A stretch of 64,000 bases of DNA from Methanosarcina baikalica (GCF_031461075.1 NZ_JAVKPK010000013.1:1-64000), one strand, 5' to 3'. Shown: positions 17,697 to 27,642, counted from the stretch's first letter. Program-made: numbers and translations. The notes: generated from the letters alone by a model not told the origin.

Positions 17697-19607
17697 TTAT
17701 GGGATGTAATAAGCACTTATATCTTTATTATAATATATTTTATTATATTTAGTTAATTTAGAATGGAAATCTTTTCCAAGTACAATAGTAGAAACAATTG
17801 GCTTATAATATCCTTTTAAAAGCGTATAACGTCCTATAGGCCTTTGTTCCATATGAGATCTCCAAATGAAGATATTTCCATGACCTAAATTTTCATTTGA
17901 ATCTAATATAATGCATTTTTTTTCAAAGTATAAAGAAATCACAGTTTCCCCAAAGCGATAATCAGAGAGGAAATTATTTCCAAATTTAGACAAGGTTTCC
18001 GCACCTCTTACTTCTCCTAAAGTATATGTTGTAGACACAGTTTCTGTTTTAAGCCATAGAGGGCTATCTAAATTAGAAATTGTAGAAGTGGACATGAAAA
18101 ATGCAATGCTAATAAAAACTACCGCAACAAAAATAGGTCTAAGTTTTCTGCTTTTAAAGTAGGTAGACAGTTTAAGTATAGAAAAACTGGCCAGAGTACT
18201 TAAAAATAAATATTCAAAAGCAAACCATCTGGAAGGCATAATATTTCTAATTCCAAATAAAGGAAAAGAAAAATTTATACTAAAAAGAACTGTTAATACA
18301 AAAATGAATGAAAAAATATCACGACTTCTGTGTTTATCGGATAAACAGAAAAGAGATCCAATGATACCAAAAAACAAAAACAAAGAAAAACCACAGATAT
18401 CAGCGAATCTTTCAAGAAATGGAGGCATTGTTGCAGAAAATGCTGAAATTGTTTCAGGTCTATTTAAAAATTCTGCATGTCCAGTGATATAAAAATAAAG
18501 TGTAGAAACTATTACATCAAAGAATGGTCTTCCATCCGTGGAATAAATAGCAATGAACCACTGCTGAAGTAACATTATTGCGGTGATAAGAGAAATGTTT
18601 TTTAATTTTGAAATTTTCCACTCCTTATACAAAAAATTATAAAAAATAGTTCCCAAAAAAAGACTCGCAGTTGTGATTAAAAATATAAAAGATGAAACTG
18701 CATGAGTAATTATCAGAATAAAACTCAAAAGTATCGATATTGCCACCCATTTATAATTACAATTCAGGAAATAAGATTTAACAAGAATATAAACAAGTAG
18801 ATAATATAATATTAACCCATAAGAAGTTGTTTGAGGGGAAGAACCCCAATAGATATGATAATCGCTGATATTAACTAGCAACATAGCAAATAACCCAGCT
18901 CTATGTCCTAGAAGATCTTTTGACACCAAATAAACAAAGCTAGATGCAAAAACAAAGGGAATAATTATTGCAAAATTGCTGGCATCCCTTAATGAAGTAT
19001 TAGTAAGAAGTTCCATAATCACTGTTTGGATATGCATTATAGGAAAATAAATTTCTTTATCATATAACACTCCAATATTTCCTGTTTGAGAAAGAAGGGA
19101 ATTCATTTTAGCATGTGTCCATGGATCAACCCCTGGAATAAAGCCTGCCAAATTGAAAATTGAATATTTTATATTAAAAGAAAGTAAAATTATTTTTAGA
19201 TACTGAATAAAGTAATCAATTTTAGTGTTACTAAAATATATGGATACTGCTATAGATCCAGCACAAAGGGAATATAGCAAGAAATAAACGAGCGGCCTAT
19301 ACTCTAAATTGTGTGTTATGATTAATGACAAGGAAAATAATAGCAAGAAAGTAATGTCCAAAAGTTTTTTCCCATTTTTAGTAATGTGTTGCAGAGAATA
19401 TGCAGGAAATTGCGAATAGATAATAATAAGATACAAAGAACAACTTAGAGTGAGCGCCATACCTATCGAAAATAAATGGATTGTGGGTGATACTAAATAT
19501 AGTAAAGCAATCAATACTCCTAGAATAACTCCAATTGCTGCCAATAAAGAATCCAGTTTTTTAAAATAGGTACTCAAAATCATGTTTTTCAACTCTTTTA
19601 CAAACAA
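17697..19607 (-). CDS. polytopic membrane protein, GT-C-like, unknown
   Basis: The protein has 636 aa with about 13-15 hydrophobic helices and a soluble C-terminal segment of about 110 residues (YTLGEVRGAETLSKFG onward). The first large outer loop carries IPGVDPWTHAKMNSLLSQTG, which recalls the acidic loop of GT-C glycosyltransferases. A second motif, SDYHIYWGSSPQTTSY, is shared in outline with the protein at 36996-38933, so the two are paralogues placed one per cluster. A role as lipid-sugar-dependent glycosyltransferase or polymerase is inferred from fold and context, not proven. The frame opens at a TTG at 19607; an ATG at 19583 is an alternative start. It follows a GT4 gene with a 19-bp gap in the long minus-strand operon. 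Confidence 0.7.
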   Translation of the reverse strand: MFVKELKNMILSTYFKKLDSLLAAIGVILGVLIALLYLVSPTIHLFSIGMALTLSCSLYLIIIYSQFPAYSLQHITKNGKKLLDITFLLLFSLSLIITHNLEYRPLVYFLLYSLCAGSIAVSIYFSNTKIDYFIQYLKIILLSFNIKYSIFNLAGFIPGVDPWTHAKMNSLLSQTGNIGVLYDKEIYFPIMHIQTVIMELLTNTSLRDASNFAIIIPFVFASSFVYLVSKDLLGHRAGLFAMLLVNISDYHIYWGSSPQTTSYGLILYYLLVYILVKSYFLNCNYKWVAISILLSFILIITHAVSSFIFLITTASLFLGTIFYNFLYKEWKISKLKNISLITAIMLLQQWFIAIYSTDGRPFFDVIVSTLYFYITGHAEFLNRPETISAFSATMPPFLERFADICGFSLFLFFGIIGSLFCLSDKHRSRDIFSFIFVLTVLFSINFSFPLFGIRNIMPSRWFAFEYLFLSTLASFSILKLSTYFKSRKLRPIFVAVVFISIAFFMSTSTISNLDSPLWLKTETVSTTYTLGEVRGAETLSKFGNNFLSDYRFGETVISLYFEKKCIILDSNENLGHGNIFIWRSHMEQRPIGRYTLLKGYYKPIVSTIVLGKDFHSKLTKYNKIYYNKDISAYYIP

Positions 19608-19626
19608 ATAGTCTTTTCAATATCTG

Positions 19627-20832
19627 TTAATTGGAGAGCACTGAGTCATAAATATCCAATATACGGTTACAAATAACCGACAAAGAGAATTGAGATACAT
19701 ATGAATCAATTTTTTTGGAGTCCCAGCTTTTATCTAGCGACAATGAGATATTCTCAGCTAGTTCTTTCGGTCTTGCAGGATCGCATATTAAACCATAATC
19801 TTTAGAAACTATAATTTCTTCACTACCTCCATTGCGAGTAGCAACAACAGGTTTGCCGCATGCCATAGCTTCAACTTGAACTACCCCAAAACTTTCCTTT
19901 AGACTCGGTAACACAAAAACATCACAGGCATTCATCCATAAAGGAATCTCATTATGCGGTTTCCCACCAACAAGTTTTACGTTTTTCTCTAATCCGGCCA
20001 ACTTTATCTGTTTATTCAGCCGACTCTCTAATTTTCCTTCGCCTATAATGAAGCAAATTGTATCTTTTCGTATTCTCAGAAGATAATCCATAGCCTCAAT
20101 TAGATATTTATGCCCTTTGAGCTCTTCGAGATTACCTACTGAGAGGATTATTTTTTTGTCAATTGGCAGATCTAACGATTTTCGGCATTTAAATGTATCA
20201 CTAGGATAAAAAAGGTCTTGTCTGTACCCATTTGGAATAACTGTTACCGGTGTTTTCACGTCAAGCTTTTTTATGCATTCACGATTACTGTTACTCACTG
20301 TTATAATGGCATCAGCAGAATTGAGGACATACTCAATTTTTGACCTCCATTCGTCATCTTTAAAAGGCAAATCATAAACATCATAGCCATGCGCGGTGAC
20401 TATAAATGGTACATTATATTTCTCTTTTAGTTTTGCACCAACATATCCAGCTGACCAAATGAAATGCGAATGAATTAAATCAAAATTAAGATTATTTTCA
20501 CCAATAATTTTTTCAACTACACTTAAATGCAACTTTCCTAATTTCTTATACTGAGAATCAAGAGGCAAGTTGAACATCGAAGTCTTATAAACTTCCAAAT
20601 TTAAAGGCTTATTTGTATAGTCAATTTTAGAACTTGAAATAAACGGCTGTAAAGCCGGTATATGAACATACTTCGAAACATCTGCAAACTTGTTGAATCT
20701 GACCAGCACATAAACATTATCAAAATATGGGGATACTAAATCGATAGGATCTTTTTGGAAACTTCGATACCTGTGACTAACAACTAGTAAATTTTTTGGA
20801 CTTATTGGCATATGTACACATTCCAGACTCAT
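19627..20832 (-). CDS. glycosyltransferase family 4
   Basis: GT-B fold glycosyltransferase of 401 aa, probably using a nucleotide-sugar donor on the cytoplasmic face. The acceptor half has VTAHGYDVYDLPF; the donor half has ILSVGNLEELKGHKYLIEAM and the E-x7-E region KESFGVVQVEAMACGKPVVA, typical of the family. Its start codon overlaps the wecB stop by four bases (ATGA type), so it is translationally coupled to wecB. A product of WecB, UDP-ManNAc or a derivative, is a reasonable guess for a donor used in this operon. Confidence 0.9.
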   Translation of the reverse strand: MSLECVHMPISPKNLLVVSHRYRSFQKDPIDLVSPYFDNVYVLVRFNKFADVSKYVHIPALQPFISSSKIDYTNKPLNLEVYKTSMFNLPLDSQYKKLGKLHLSVVEKIIGENNLNFDLIHSHFIWSAGYVGAKLKEKYNVPFIVTAHGYDVYDLPFKDDEWRSKIEYVLNSADAIITVSNSNRECIKKLDVKTPVTVIPNGYRQDLFYPSDTFKCRKSLDLPIDKKIILSVGNLEELKGHKYLIEAMDYLLRIRKDTICFIIGEGKLESRLNKQIKLAGLEKNVKLVGGKPHNEIPLWMNACDVFVLPSLKESFGVVQVEAMACGKPVVATRNGGSEEIIVSKDYGLICDPARPKELAENISLSLDKSWDSKKIDSYVSQFSLSVICNRILDIYDSVLSN

Positions 20833-21896
20833 GAAAAATCATCTAAAACCGAAACTATTTTAGCGCCAGCACTACCATTTCCAAATCTATTACTGTGAGT
20901 ATTCAAAGAAGGGTTGAAACGATAAATCATTTCAATAATTTTGTTTTTATCAGTTCCAACCAGTACATTCCATCCATCTTCAATAGTCTCAACCCATTCC
21001 GTATTCTCTCTCAATGTAATGCAGGGAACTTTAAGCACATAAGCTTCCTTTTGAATACCCCCGGAATCTGTGAGAATCATCCTTGCATGATCCATCAACT
21101 TTATGAACTCAAAAAAACCCATCGGTTTTGTTAAAATAACTGAAGACTTTAATTTATCGTAGAGCCCATATGTTTTCAATAATTTTTCAGTTCGTGGATG
21201 CAATGGAAATATAACAGTCTCATTTAACTCCGAGAAAGCATCTACAATATTCTTTAAATTTTCCTCATTATCTGTGTTGCTGGCCCTGTGAATTGTAGCC
21301 ACAAGATACTCTTTACTCTTTAGGCCTAGATCATTTAGAATAGTAGATTTATTTTCTGCGATTTCCCTGTTACAGAACAGAGAATCAACCATCACATCGC
21401 CAGTTAAATAAGCATTTTCTGTTATGCCTTCGTTTTTCAAATTTTCAACAGCATTTTTGGTTGGGCAGAACAAGATATCAGAACAGTGATCTGTCAGGAT
21501 TCTATTGATTTCTTCTGGCATCGACCTGTCGAAGCTTCGAAGGCCAGATTCTACATGCGCATTTTTAATATGTAGTTTTGATGCGGCAAGAGCGCCCGCA
21601 AGTGTTGAATTAGTATCGCCGTAAGTAAGGACGAGATCAGGCTTTTCTTTGATTAAAACTTCTTCGATTTTCTTTAGCATCTCACCTGTTTGAAATCCGT
21701 GAGATCCAGAGCCAATATCAAGATGGCATTCTGGCTCAGGAATATTTAATTGATCAAAGAATATCTTATTCATCTGATAATCATAATGTTGACCAGTGTG
21801 AATCAAAATCTCTTCATGTTTCTTTCTCAACTCTCTTGAAACTACGGAGGCTTTCACAAACTGGGGTCTAACACCTATAACACTTGCTATTTTCAC
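20829..21896 (-). CDS. wecB: UDP-N-acetylglucosamine 2-epimerase (non-hydrolysing)
   Basis: Converts UDP-GlcNAc to UDP-ManNAc. The 355 residues match family length. Motifs include IGVRPQFVKA at the N-terminus, ILIHTGQHYDYQMNKIFF, YGDTNSTLAGALAASK, HVESGLRSFDRSMPEEINR and DSGGIQKEAY. It overlaps both neighbours by four bases, the DUF354 gene upstream and the GT4 gene downstream, so this is a tightly coupled trio. A close paralogue lies at 42422-43495 and a third, broken copy at about 29.95-30.14 kb. Confidence 0.94.
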   Translation of the reverse strand: MKIASVIGVRPQFVKASVVSRELRKKHEEILIHTGQHYDYQMNKIFFDQLNIPEPECHLDIGSGSHGFQTGEMLKKIEEVLIKEKPDLVLTYGDTNSTLAGALAASKLHIKNAHVESGLRSFDRSMPEEINRILTDHCSDILFCPTKNAVENLKNEGITENAYLTGDVMVDSLFCNREIAENKSTILNDLGLKSKEYLVATIHRASNTDNEENLKNIVDAFSELNETVIFPLHPRTEKLLKTYGLYDKLKSSVILTKPMGFFEFIKLMDHARMILTDSGGIQKEAYVLKVPCITLRENTEWVETIEDGWNVLVGTDKNKIIEMIYRFNPSLNTHSNRFGNGSAGAKIVSVLDDFS

Positions 21897-22993
21897 TCAA
21901 CCACCGACCTAAACTGATATTGGATAGTTGGATCCAGTTTCATATTATAGACTCTATCTACATAGTTTTCAACAAGCCAAATCATGAAAGCGGTTACATC
22001 AATCTTATCTTGCAACATTCTTTTTCTTTTTAGATTCCATTCGTCTTTGAGAGTTGGAACTCTTAAAAGCTCAAGTGCTTTGTTAATTGCTTTTTCAGGA
22101 TCACTATAATTAAAAATTAAACCATATTTTTGCTCAAGTTCTTTAAAATTTTCCATATCATTAATACCTACAAAAGAGTTACACCTTATAGCAGGTGTTC
22201 CCAGAACAGCAGCTTCAGTTGCCATAGTTTGGGAATCACAAATTAACAACTTAGAATAATATATCAAATCATGAATTTTTTCAGGAGAGACAGGAAGTTT
22301 ATATTTTTCTAATTGTGCAGGTAATTGTGATTCTGAAGAAATAAAGACAGGCAATTGCGCCTCAATTTCTTTAATAAGCTTCATTTTTGTATCAAAATTA
22401 AAACCTGAACCCGCAATATCATGATAAGCTCCAAGTCCTACAAACCTTACCAGAGCAAATTCGGTGTCTTTTGACAGACCAGCTTCTTTAATGACCATCG
22501 GGTCAGGTTTAAATGAATTTGGATGAAGATATGCGAGTTCTTTATATCCATCCATTTTGATTCCTTTTGATCCAAAATCGTATTCAACCGTGCTTAATGT
22601 TAGAACGGTGTCAACAAACGGAATAACCATAGGGCCAATGGGGGGAAACTTGGTAACATCTGGTCTATTATCGGCAAAAACGATTGTAGGTACGTGCAAT
22701 ATTCTTCCTACCTGAGCCACAGATGGATCAAAACCGGAAAATACTAAATTCGGATTGAAATCTCTCATTATTTTAAATAACTTTAAATGTCTCTTTATTA
22801 ATTCAATGCCTAGATCTATGAGATTATTACCTTTAGAGCTTATAATTTCATAATCAAAGCCGTAACTATCCAAAAGTTTCAGAACAACGTCTTTATCTCT
22901 TGCAGCAATTTTAACAATATGTCCTTTCTTTTCGAGATTCCATATCAAATTTTTAAAGAAATGAACATGAGCGGGATGTCCGACACTAATCAA
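21893..22993 (-). CDS. DUF354 family protein, glycosyltransferase-like
   Basis: The 366 residues have the GT-B-like outline of the DUF354 family, which usually sits beside wecB-type epimerases in archaeal polysaccharide loci. The N-terminus ISVGHPAHVHFFKNLIWNL is characteristic, as are the conserved segments FSGFDPSVAQVGRILHVPTI and ICDSQTMATEAAVLGTPAIR, the latter resembling the donor site of UDP-sugar enzymes. The exact reaction is unknown. Its start may be slightly later than a typical DUF354 protein's because the reading begins directly at MISVGHP. The stop overlaps the wecB start by four bases. Confidence 0.82.
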   Translation of the reverse strand: MISVGHPAHVHFFKNLIWNLEKKGHIVKIAARDKDVVLKLLDSYGFDYEIISSKGNNLIDLGIELIKRHLKLFKIMRDFNPNLVFSGFDPSVAQVGRILHVPTIVFADNRPDVTKFPPIGPMVIPFVDTVLTLSTVEYDFGSKGIKMDGYKELAYLHPNSFKPDPMVIKEAGLSKDTEFALVRFVGLGAYHDIAGSGFNFDTKMKLIKEIEAQLPVFISSESQLPAQLEKYKLPVSPEKIHDLIYYSKLLICDSQTMATEAAVLGTPAIRCNSFVGINDMENFKELEQKYGLIFNYSDPEKAINKALELLRVPTLKDEWNLKRKRMLQDKIDVTAFMIWLVENYVDRVYNMKLDPTIQYQFRSVVE

Positions 22994-22998
22994 TAATT

Positions 22999-23481
22999 TT
23001 ATGTTAAATCCCCCTCACATTTATCAAGATATTTTATATTTCTTGCGGGTACACCTGCAACTACTGTGTAAGGTGGTACATCCTTTGTGACCACAGACCC
23101 AGCTCCAACAACTGAAAATTCACCGATTGTAACGTTAGGGATAATTATGGCACCAGCACCAATCCAAGAATCGTGTTTTAACTCTATTTTCCCTTTGATA
23201 TCTATGAATGAATAAATACTTTTGAAATTATTTAGTCTTGAATAATTTGGGTCAGACGTCAGTATGAATGTAGTTCCAGGACCTACTGCAACCCTGTCTT
23301 CGATTAACAAATTTTCCTCATGACCCACATCACAAGCAATCGTAAAACCTTCGTTAATAGCCACGTCTCGACCAATATTAACACCTGCCAATCGCAGGAA
23401 AAATACCCTTAATGAGCTTGGAAATACAATTTTAGCTAATGCTCTGCAAATTCTCCTAAAAAATTTTGTTAATAGATTCAT
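22999..23481 (-). CDS. hexapeptide-repeat acyltransferase
   Basis: Left-handed beta-helix acyltransferase of 160 aa, probably O- or N-acetylating a sugar with acetyl-CoA. Repeated hexapeptides are visible, for example DSWIGAGAIIIPNVTIGEFSV followed by VGAGSVVTKDVPPYTVVAGV, the classic end of the coil, and a PARNIKYL tail. The N-terminal ~25 residues form an amphipathic helix with aromatic residues that could attach to the membrane. It lies 5 bp before the DUF354 gene and 24 bp after the FemAB-like gene, inside the operon. Confidence 0.9.
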   Translation of the reverse strand: MNLLTKFFRRICRALAKIVFPSSLRVFFLRLAGVNIGRDVAINEGFTIACDVGHEENLLIEDRVAVGPGTTFILTSDPNYSRLNNFKSIYSFIDIKGKIELKHDSWIGAGAIIIPNVTIGEFSVVGAGSVVTKDVPPYTVVAGVPARNIKYLDKCEGDLT

Positions 23482-23505
23482 GATTTTCTCTTGCTGATTA
23501 GCGGA

Positions 23506-24519
23506 TTAAGTAAATTTTTGATAGATCTTGAATCCAAAATTTGTAAATTTCTTTTTTAGTGGTGAATATGTTAATCGATATCTTCCATAATTTACCAATT
23601 CGCCCCCAAATCTTCTTTTAAACTCTCTGGGCCCATATTCTACATCTGGTTTCCCTGCACCACCAAAATCGAATACTTTGTAGTTATTTTCGATACCCCA
23701 TTTTAAAATATGCCACACTAGGAAATCGTTAGGATAAAGGGAAAGGGCATTGTTTGAAGCACCAGCGTACCAGTCATGAACAAAATTCTTGTAAGTCAAA
23801 ACAGCCCTCGCTCCAATATATTGGTCTTCATGTCTTGCAAGGAAGAATTTTGCCATATTTTTAGGAACCAGTTGTTCAAATGCCGATTCAAAAAGTGTAA
23901 TATCAGCAAGCGGAATTTTTACATTGTCATACGTTTCTTTCAGTAGTTTATAAAAAATCGGGATCATTTTTTTATTATTTATTTCTTCAACTATTACCCC
24001 ACCTTTTGTTGCCCTATTAATATTTTTTTTCCGTGCTTTATGAATTTCTCTCCATAACTCATCTTCCGATTGATCCAAGTTGATCAAGAAATTAAGATGG
24101 CCCTCATATATATAATTATCAAGATTGTTAAATGAAGAGCCCCTGTCAAAGAGATTCCAGATTTCATTGTACAAAGATTTGTTTTCAGCAACTTTATCGT
24201 ATTCAACTATTAATTTTGACAAGGTCCCGAATGAATTATCTGATACGAGAGGTCCACTGTGGACAACAGAGTGTGTAGAAAATGAACCTAAAAAATCACT
24301 TCCTAAAATTGCGTTCAGTTCATTGATTATTACTCCAAGTAATATGCCATTAATTTCGCCAGTGACCTCATCAATAGAACAAATTTTTATAGGCGTATAA
24401 TTTTTAGTTGCTTTATATACATCATAGATTGATGTTGTCTGAAAAATATTTCCATAGGGATGGTTGAATACAAATTCATCCCATTTTTCGTCATTTATAT
24501 CAATAGTAACGAGACTCAT
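23506..24519 (-). CDS. FemAB/GNAT-fold aminoacyl- or acyltransferase
   Basis: The 337-residue protein has the double GNAT-like fold of FemAB-type enzymes. Segments include FNHPYGNIFQTTSIYDVYKA at the N-terminus, ELWREIHKARKKNINRATKG in the middle, and the conserved C-terminal YPNDFLVWHILKWGIEN and FDFGGAGKPDVEYGPREFKR. Relatives in bacteria attach amino acids to peptidoglycan. In archaea lacking murein they occur in surface-polysaccharide loci and may decorate a sugar with an aminoacyl or acyl group. The neighbours support this, but the substrate is unknown. Confidence 0.83.
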   Translation of the reverse strand: MSLVTIDINDEKWDEFVFNHPYGNIFQTTSIYDVYKATKNYTPIKICSIDEVTGEINGILLGVIINELNAILGSDFLGSFSTHSVVHSGPLVSDNSFGTLSKLIVEYDKVAENKSLYNEIWNLFDRGSSFNNLDNYIYEGHLNFLINLDQSEDELWREIHKARKKNINRATKGGVIVEEINNKKMIPIFYKLLKETYDNVKIPLADITLFESAFEQLVPKNMAKFFLARHEDQYIGARAVLTYKNFVHDWYAGASNNALSLYPNDFLVWHILKWGIENNYKVFDFGGAGKPDVEYGPREFKRRFGGELVNYGRYRLTYSPLKKKFTNFGFKIYQKFT

Positions 24520-24605
24520 TATTTTACCATCTTTAATCCTTTTTTCACGAAATTAAGCACGAAATTCATTTAGTTTTTAATTATTAACATCCGTAGTAGC
24601 GAGAC

Positions 24606-25379
24606 TTATTCCCTGATCGTCATTAACCCTTTTTTGACAAAATTAACCGCGAAGTCCATGCCGAAATAAAAGCTCCAGTCTAATATTGAGTTGGACCACC
24701 TTTCGGGATGGCTCAAGATGTAGAAATTGTTTAATTTTCTGCTCTCAACCAGATCAATAAGTTCGGAAGTGGTATCAACAGAGAAATTTTCGGTTTTTCC
24801 AGGGATGAAGTCCCTTAAGCAATTTTTTGTGCCCCAGCTCCTGCCGGTATCTGAAAGATAATTCAGCTCATGACCTGCGGAAAGGTAGGCTTCGCCGAGG
24901 ATACCGAATTTGCGGAAGTCATGGACTTTCCAAAGGTCGCGATTGTCGAATTTAGAGAGAGGACGGCCGTGCATGGAAATTGTGGTGATGTCGCAGATCT
25001 TGCGGAATTCGAAGAGGTGATGTTCAAAAAGTTTGATGGCTTTTGAGTAGTCACCTGCAGCGTCGCTCAGGACTTCATAGTGGTAGCCGATTTCATGGCC
25101 CAGATCTGCAATTTCTTTTATAATTTTGGGGATGAATACATTTTTTGTGGCACGGAAGTAATAGGTGGCCTTTATTCCAAGCTCGGATTCTATTCTGGCA
25201 GTTGCAAGAGAGTTCCCAGGCATCCGATCCACATCGTGGCGGATGAGGGCAAATTTTTCCGACAGGCGTTCAGAACTAAAATATTCGGTCATTGTGACTG
25301 GCTTATAATTTCTGACCAGCGAGCTGGAGAGATTCCAGAATTCAGGAATTGTGAAATCTAATTCATTCAAACTGAACAT
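24606..25379 (-). CDS. polysaccharide-deacetylase-like (NodB-fold) protein
   Basis: I place the start at the ATG at 25379 (MFSLNELDF), behind GGTGATTTAC, giving 257 aa; an upstream reading to 25412 lacks a binding site. Features of a carbohydrate-esterase-4-like barrel are the RHDVDRMPGNS metal motif (an Asp pair near residue 55), GIKATYYFRATKN, and GHEIGYHYEVLSD. The usual His-x3-His metal motif is not in its standard form, so activity is uncertain. The gene sits between the tandem GT2 protein and the FemAB-like gene. Removal of an N-acetyl group before the FemAB-like enzyme adds another group is a plausible sequence of events, but only an inference. Confidence 0.75.
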   Translation of the reverse strand: MFSLNELDFTIPEFWNLSSSLVRNYKPVTMTEYFSSERLSEKFALIRHDVDRMPGNSLATARIESELGIKATYYFRATKNVFIPKIIKEIADLGHEIGYHYEVLSDAAGDYSKAIKLFEHHLFEFRKICDITTISMHGRPLSKFDNRDLWKVHDFRKFGILGEAYLSAGHELNYLSDTGRSWGTKNCLRDFIPGKTENFSVDTTSELIDLVESRKLNNFYILSHPERWSNSILDWSFYFGMDFAVNFVKKGLMTIRE

Positions 25380-25503
25380 GTAAATCACCGGGGGGAAAGA
25401 TTTAGGATACACGAATATTTTTATATTTTCAGAGTGGTATTTAAATTGCCATCGATTTTTTTCATCACAAGCTTCCTCACGGCTCGACCTTAAAAAGACA
25501 CTT

Positions 25504-27084
25504 TCAGGTCGTCTTCAAATCGGCTGTCTTGTTCGCCTGCATGTCGAAGAACATTGCAAAGAACAGGAGCTGCATGCCTGCCAGGGAAATGAATGCAGCA
25601 AACAGGGGATAGTTCGGTGAAACCGGTCCCTGGAAGACCAGCTTTTGCAGGATGATCCAGAACCCGAAAATTAAACCCAGGGGGAAAAGCACCATGCTTG
25701 CAAAATAGAAGAGCACAAGAGGATGAAAGTCGAGCACCATATACTTCATTCTCAGACGCCATAAAAAGCCCCTGAAAATCATGGGAGCTACTTTTCGAAT
25801 GTACTTACCATACCTTATCTTCGATTTTTCACTGCCGTAGCGGGCAGGCATTGTGACATCCACTACTCTCATTCCATAGGCGTTCATTTTGAGAAGCAGA
25901 TCATTGCAGTAGCCGTAGTAAGTGTAAATTGAATCAAGATCAATAGTTTCTAAGGCGTACTTTGAGATTACGGTGTAGCCGTTTTGCGGGTCGGCAATAT
26001 TCCAGTAACCGCTGCCTATTTTGGTAATCATGGATAGTAAGCCGTTGCCAAAAGAGCGCCAGCGGGACATTCCCTCCCGCATTTCTTTTGAAAGTAGCCG
26101 GTTGCCTTTTGCATAGTCAGCTTTGCCTTCAATGATGGGCATGATAAGCTTGGGGAGCTGGTCAGGGTCCATCTGATTGTCCCCAGCCATCACTGCAACC
26201 AGATCCATTTCATCGGCAAGGGCACGTTTATAGCCGTTTATGATGGCTGCTCCTACACCTTTGTTCACTTCATGATGGATGGGAATCACACGGGGATCGG
26301 TCGTACTGTTGATAATCTCGGCAGTGCGGTCAGTGCTTGCGTCGTTGATGACGTATATTTTATCCACATAAGCAGGGATGCCGTCAATTGTCTCCTGAAT
26401 GAGGCGTTCCTCATTGTAGGCAGGCACCACAACCCCTATCTTGTAAGCCCTGAAGAGGGAAGCCTCGTGTTCTTCCTGAATGTCGATATGCAGGGCTTTT
26501 ATTCCTGTTTTTTCGGCTAGATTTATGAGGGAACGCATGGAGAAAAGGGAAATCTGAGAAAAATCAATTTTTGAAAGGCATTCTTTTGAAAAAGCAAGGT
26601 AACCAATGGGTTTTGACTCCGTACTTTTGTTGTTGAGTAAAAGCACGTTCTCTGAGCCTTTTTTGAGTTTAGAAAAACAGATTCCTACTGAGAAGTCAAA
26701 AGTCCCCTCCCTGATAGGAGCAATCATCCTGGGGATCAGGCCTGGATCATGGCAAACCCCGATATTCATTATTACAATAATATCAGAATCCGATGCCGTC
26801 TCAACCACGTTTTTCAAGGAAATTTCCTTTCCCCTGTTTGCATGGTTCCGGATTACTTCTGCCCCTGCCATTTCAGCAACATCAACTGTATGGTCGGAAC
26901 TTGCAGCGTCCACAACGACAACTCTGCGAGAATACTTTTTTGTCCGCAGAACTACGCTTCCAATGGAAACCTCTTCATTATAAGCTGGAAGAATCACGGT
27001 TATATTCGGGGGAACTGTTGAGTGCAGGTTTTCATTCAGGGTTATGTACTGGGAGCTTTTACCAATACTAAGCTCGTTACTCAT
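25504..27084 (-). CDS. tandem family-2 glycosyltransferase with C-terminal membrane helices
   Basis: The 526 residues hold two GT2 domains in a row, then two membrane helices (FYFASMVLFPLGLIFGFWI and YPLFAAFISLAGMQLLFFAM). The first domain (about 25-205) starts TVILPAYNEEVSIGSVV and has VVVDAASSDHT, but where the metal-binding DxD should follow it reads MNIGVCHDP. The second (about 215-440) starts GVVVPAYNEERLIQETI, with YVINDASTDRTAE and AGDNQMDPDQLP, an intact dolichyl-phosphate-sugar-synthase-like site. The first domain is therefore probably non-catalytic. It is the first gene of the long minus-strand operon; the ATG follows GAGGTCATACAG. Dolichyl- or polyprenyl-phosphate is the likely acceptor. 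Confidence 0.88.
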   Translation of the reverse strand: MSNELSIGKSSQYITLNENLHSTVPPNITVILPAYNEEVSIGSVVLRTKKYSRRVVVVDAASSDHTVDVAEMAGAEVIRNHANRGKEISLKNVVETASDSDIIVIMNIGVCHDPGLIPRMIAPIREGTFDFSVGICFSKLKKGSENVLLLNNKSTESKPIGYLAFSKECLSKIDFSQISLFSMRSLINLAEKTGIKALHIDIQEEHEASLFRAYKIGVVVPAYNEERLIQETIDGIPAYVDKIYVINDASTDRTAEIINSTTDPRVIPIHHEVNKGVGAAIINGYKRALADEMDLVAVMAGDNQMDPDQLPKLIMPIIEGKADYAKGNRLLSKEMREGMSRWRSFGNGLLSMITKIGSGYWNIADPQNGYTVISKYALETIDLDSIYTYYGYCNDLLLKMNAYGMRVVDVTMPARYGSEKSKIRYGKYIRKVAPMIFRGFLWRLRMKYMVLDFHPLVLFYFASMVLFPLGLIFGFWIILQKLVFQGPVSPNYPLFAAFISLAGMQLLFFAMFFDMQANKTADLKTT

Positions 27085-27639
27085 CTGTATGACCTCTTTT
27101 CTGAACTGTAATTATCAATACTTTATTCTCAAAGCTTGCTGGGAGAACGTTTTGCGGATGTTGCCTCGAATGTTACTAAATTTTAATGATAGTATGAGTA
27201 ATAAGTGTAAATTTAAAATAAACAGAAGTGAATACTACTAATATTTTATATGTTAGTTTATATTTATACACAAATAATTGCACCTGAGATTGAAAGAACG
27301 CACCCCATTAATGCAATATTCTTTCATTCAAGCTTGTTTTAAGCGTATAAGTGTAATTATTTCGGTTAGGAACTGTAGAGGATAATCATATAATGTTAGT
27401 TAATTCACATTATAATATATTAATGAGATAATAGGAATCAACTATATAAAGTTAATGAATTTGTATTTATTTATAAAAATTTAAGAGAGATCAAACAATG
27501 CTCAAGCTAGCGTTATAATGTGACAAACGCACAACTATGTAATCGAGTTGTAATTTTGAAAGAACTATTCTGAAATTAAAATATAAGACTGTATATTTTA
27601 AAAAATAAAAAAAGATAATTCAAAAAAAGGCATCTGACG
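27085..27639. promoter_or_regulatory. upstream region of the minus-strand polysaccharide operon
   Basis: About 550 bp of very AT-rich DNA without a gene. It must hold the promoter for the run of genes from 27084 down to 16187. Several TATA-like stretches (for example around 27235-27260 and 27400-27430) are present, and no single one stands out. I see no RNA gene or clear repeat. Confidence 0.4.
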
Positions 27640-27642
27640 AAC

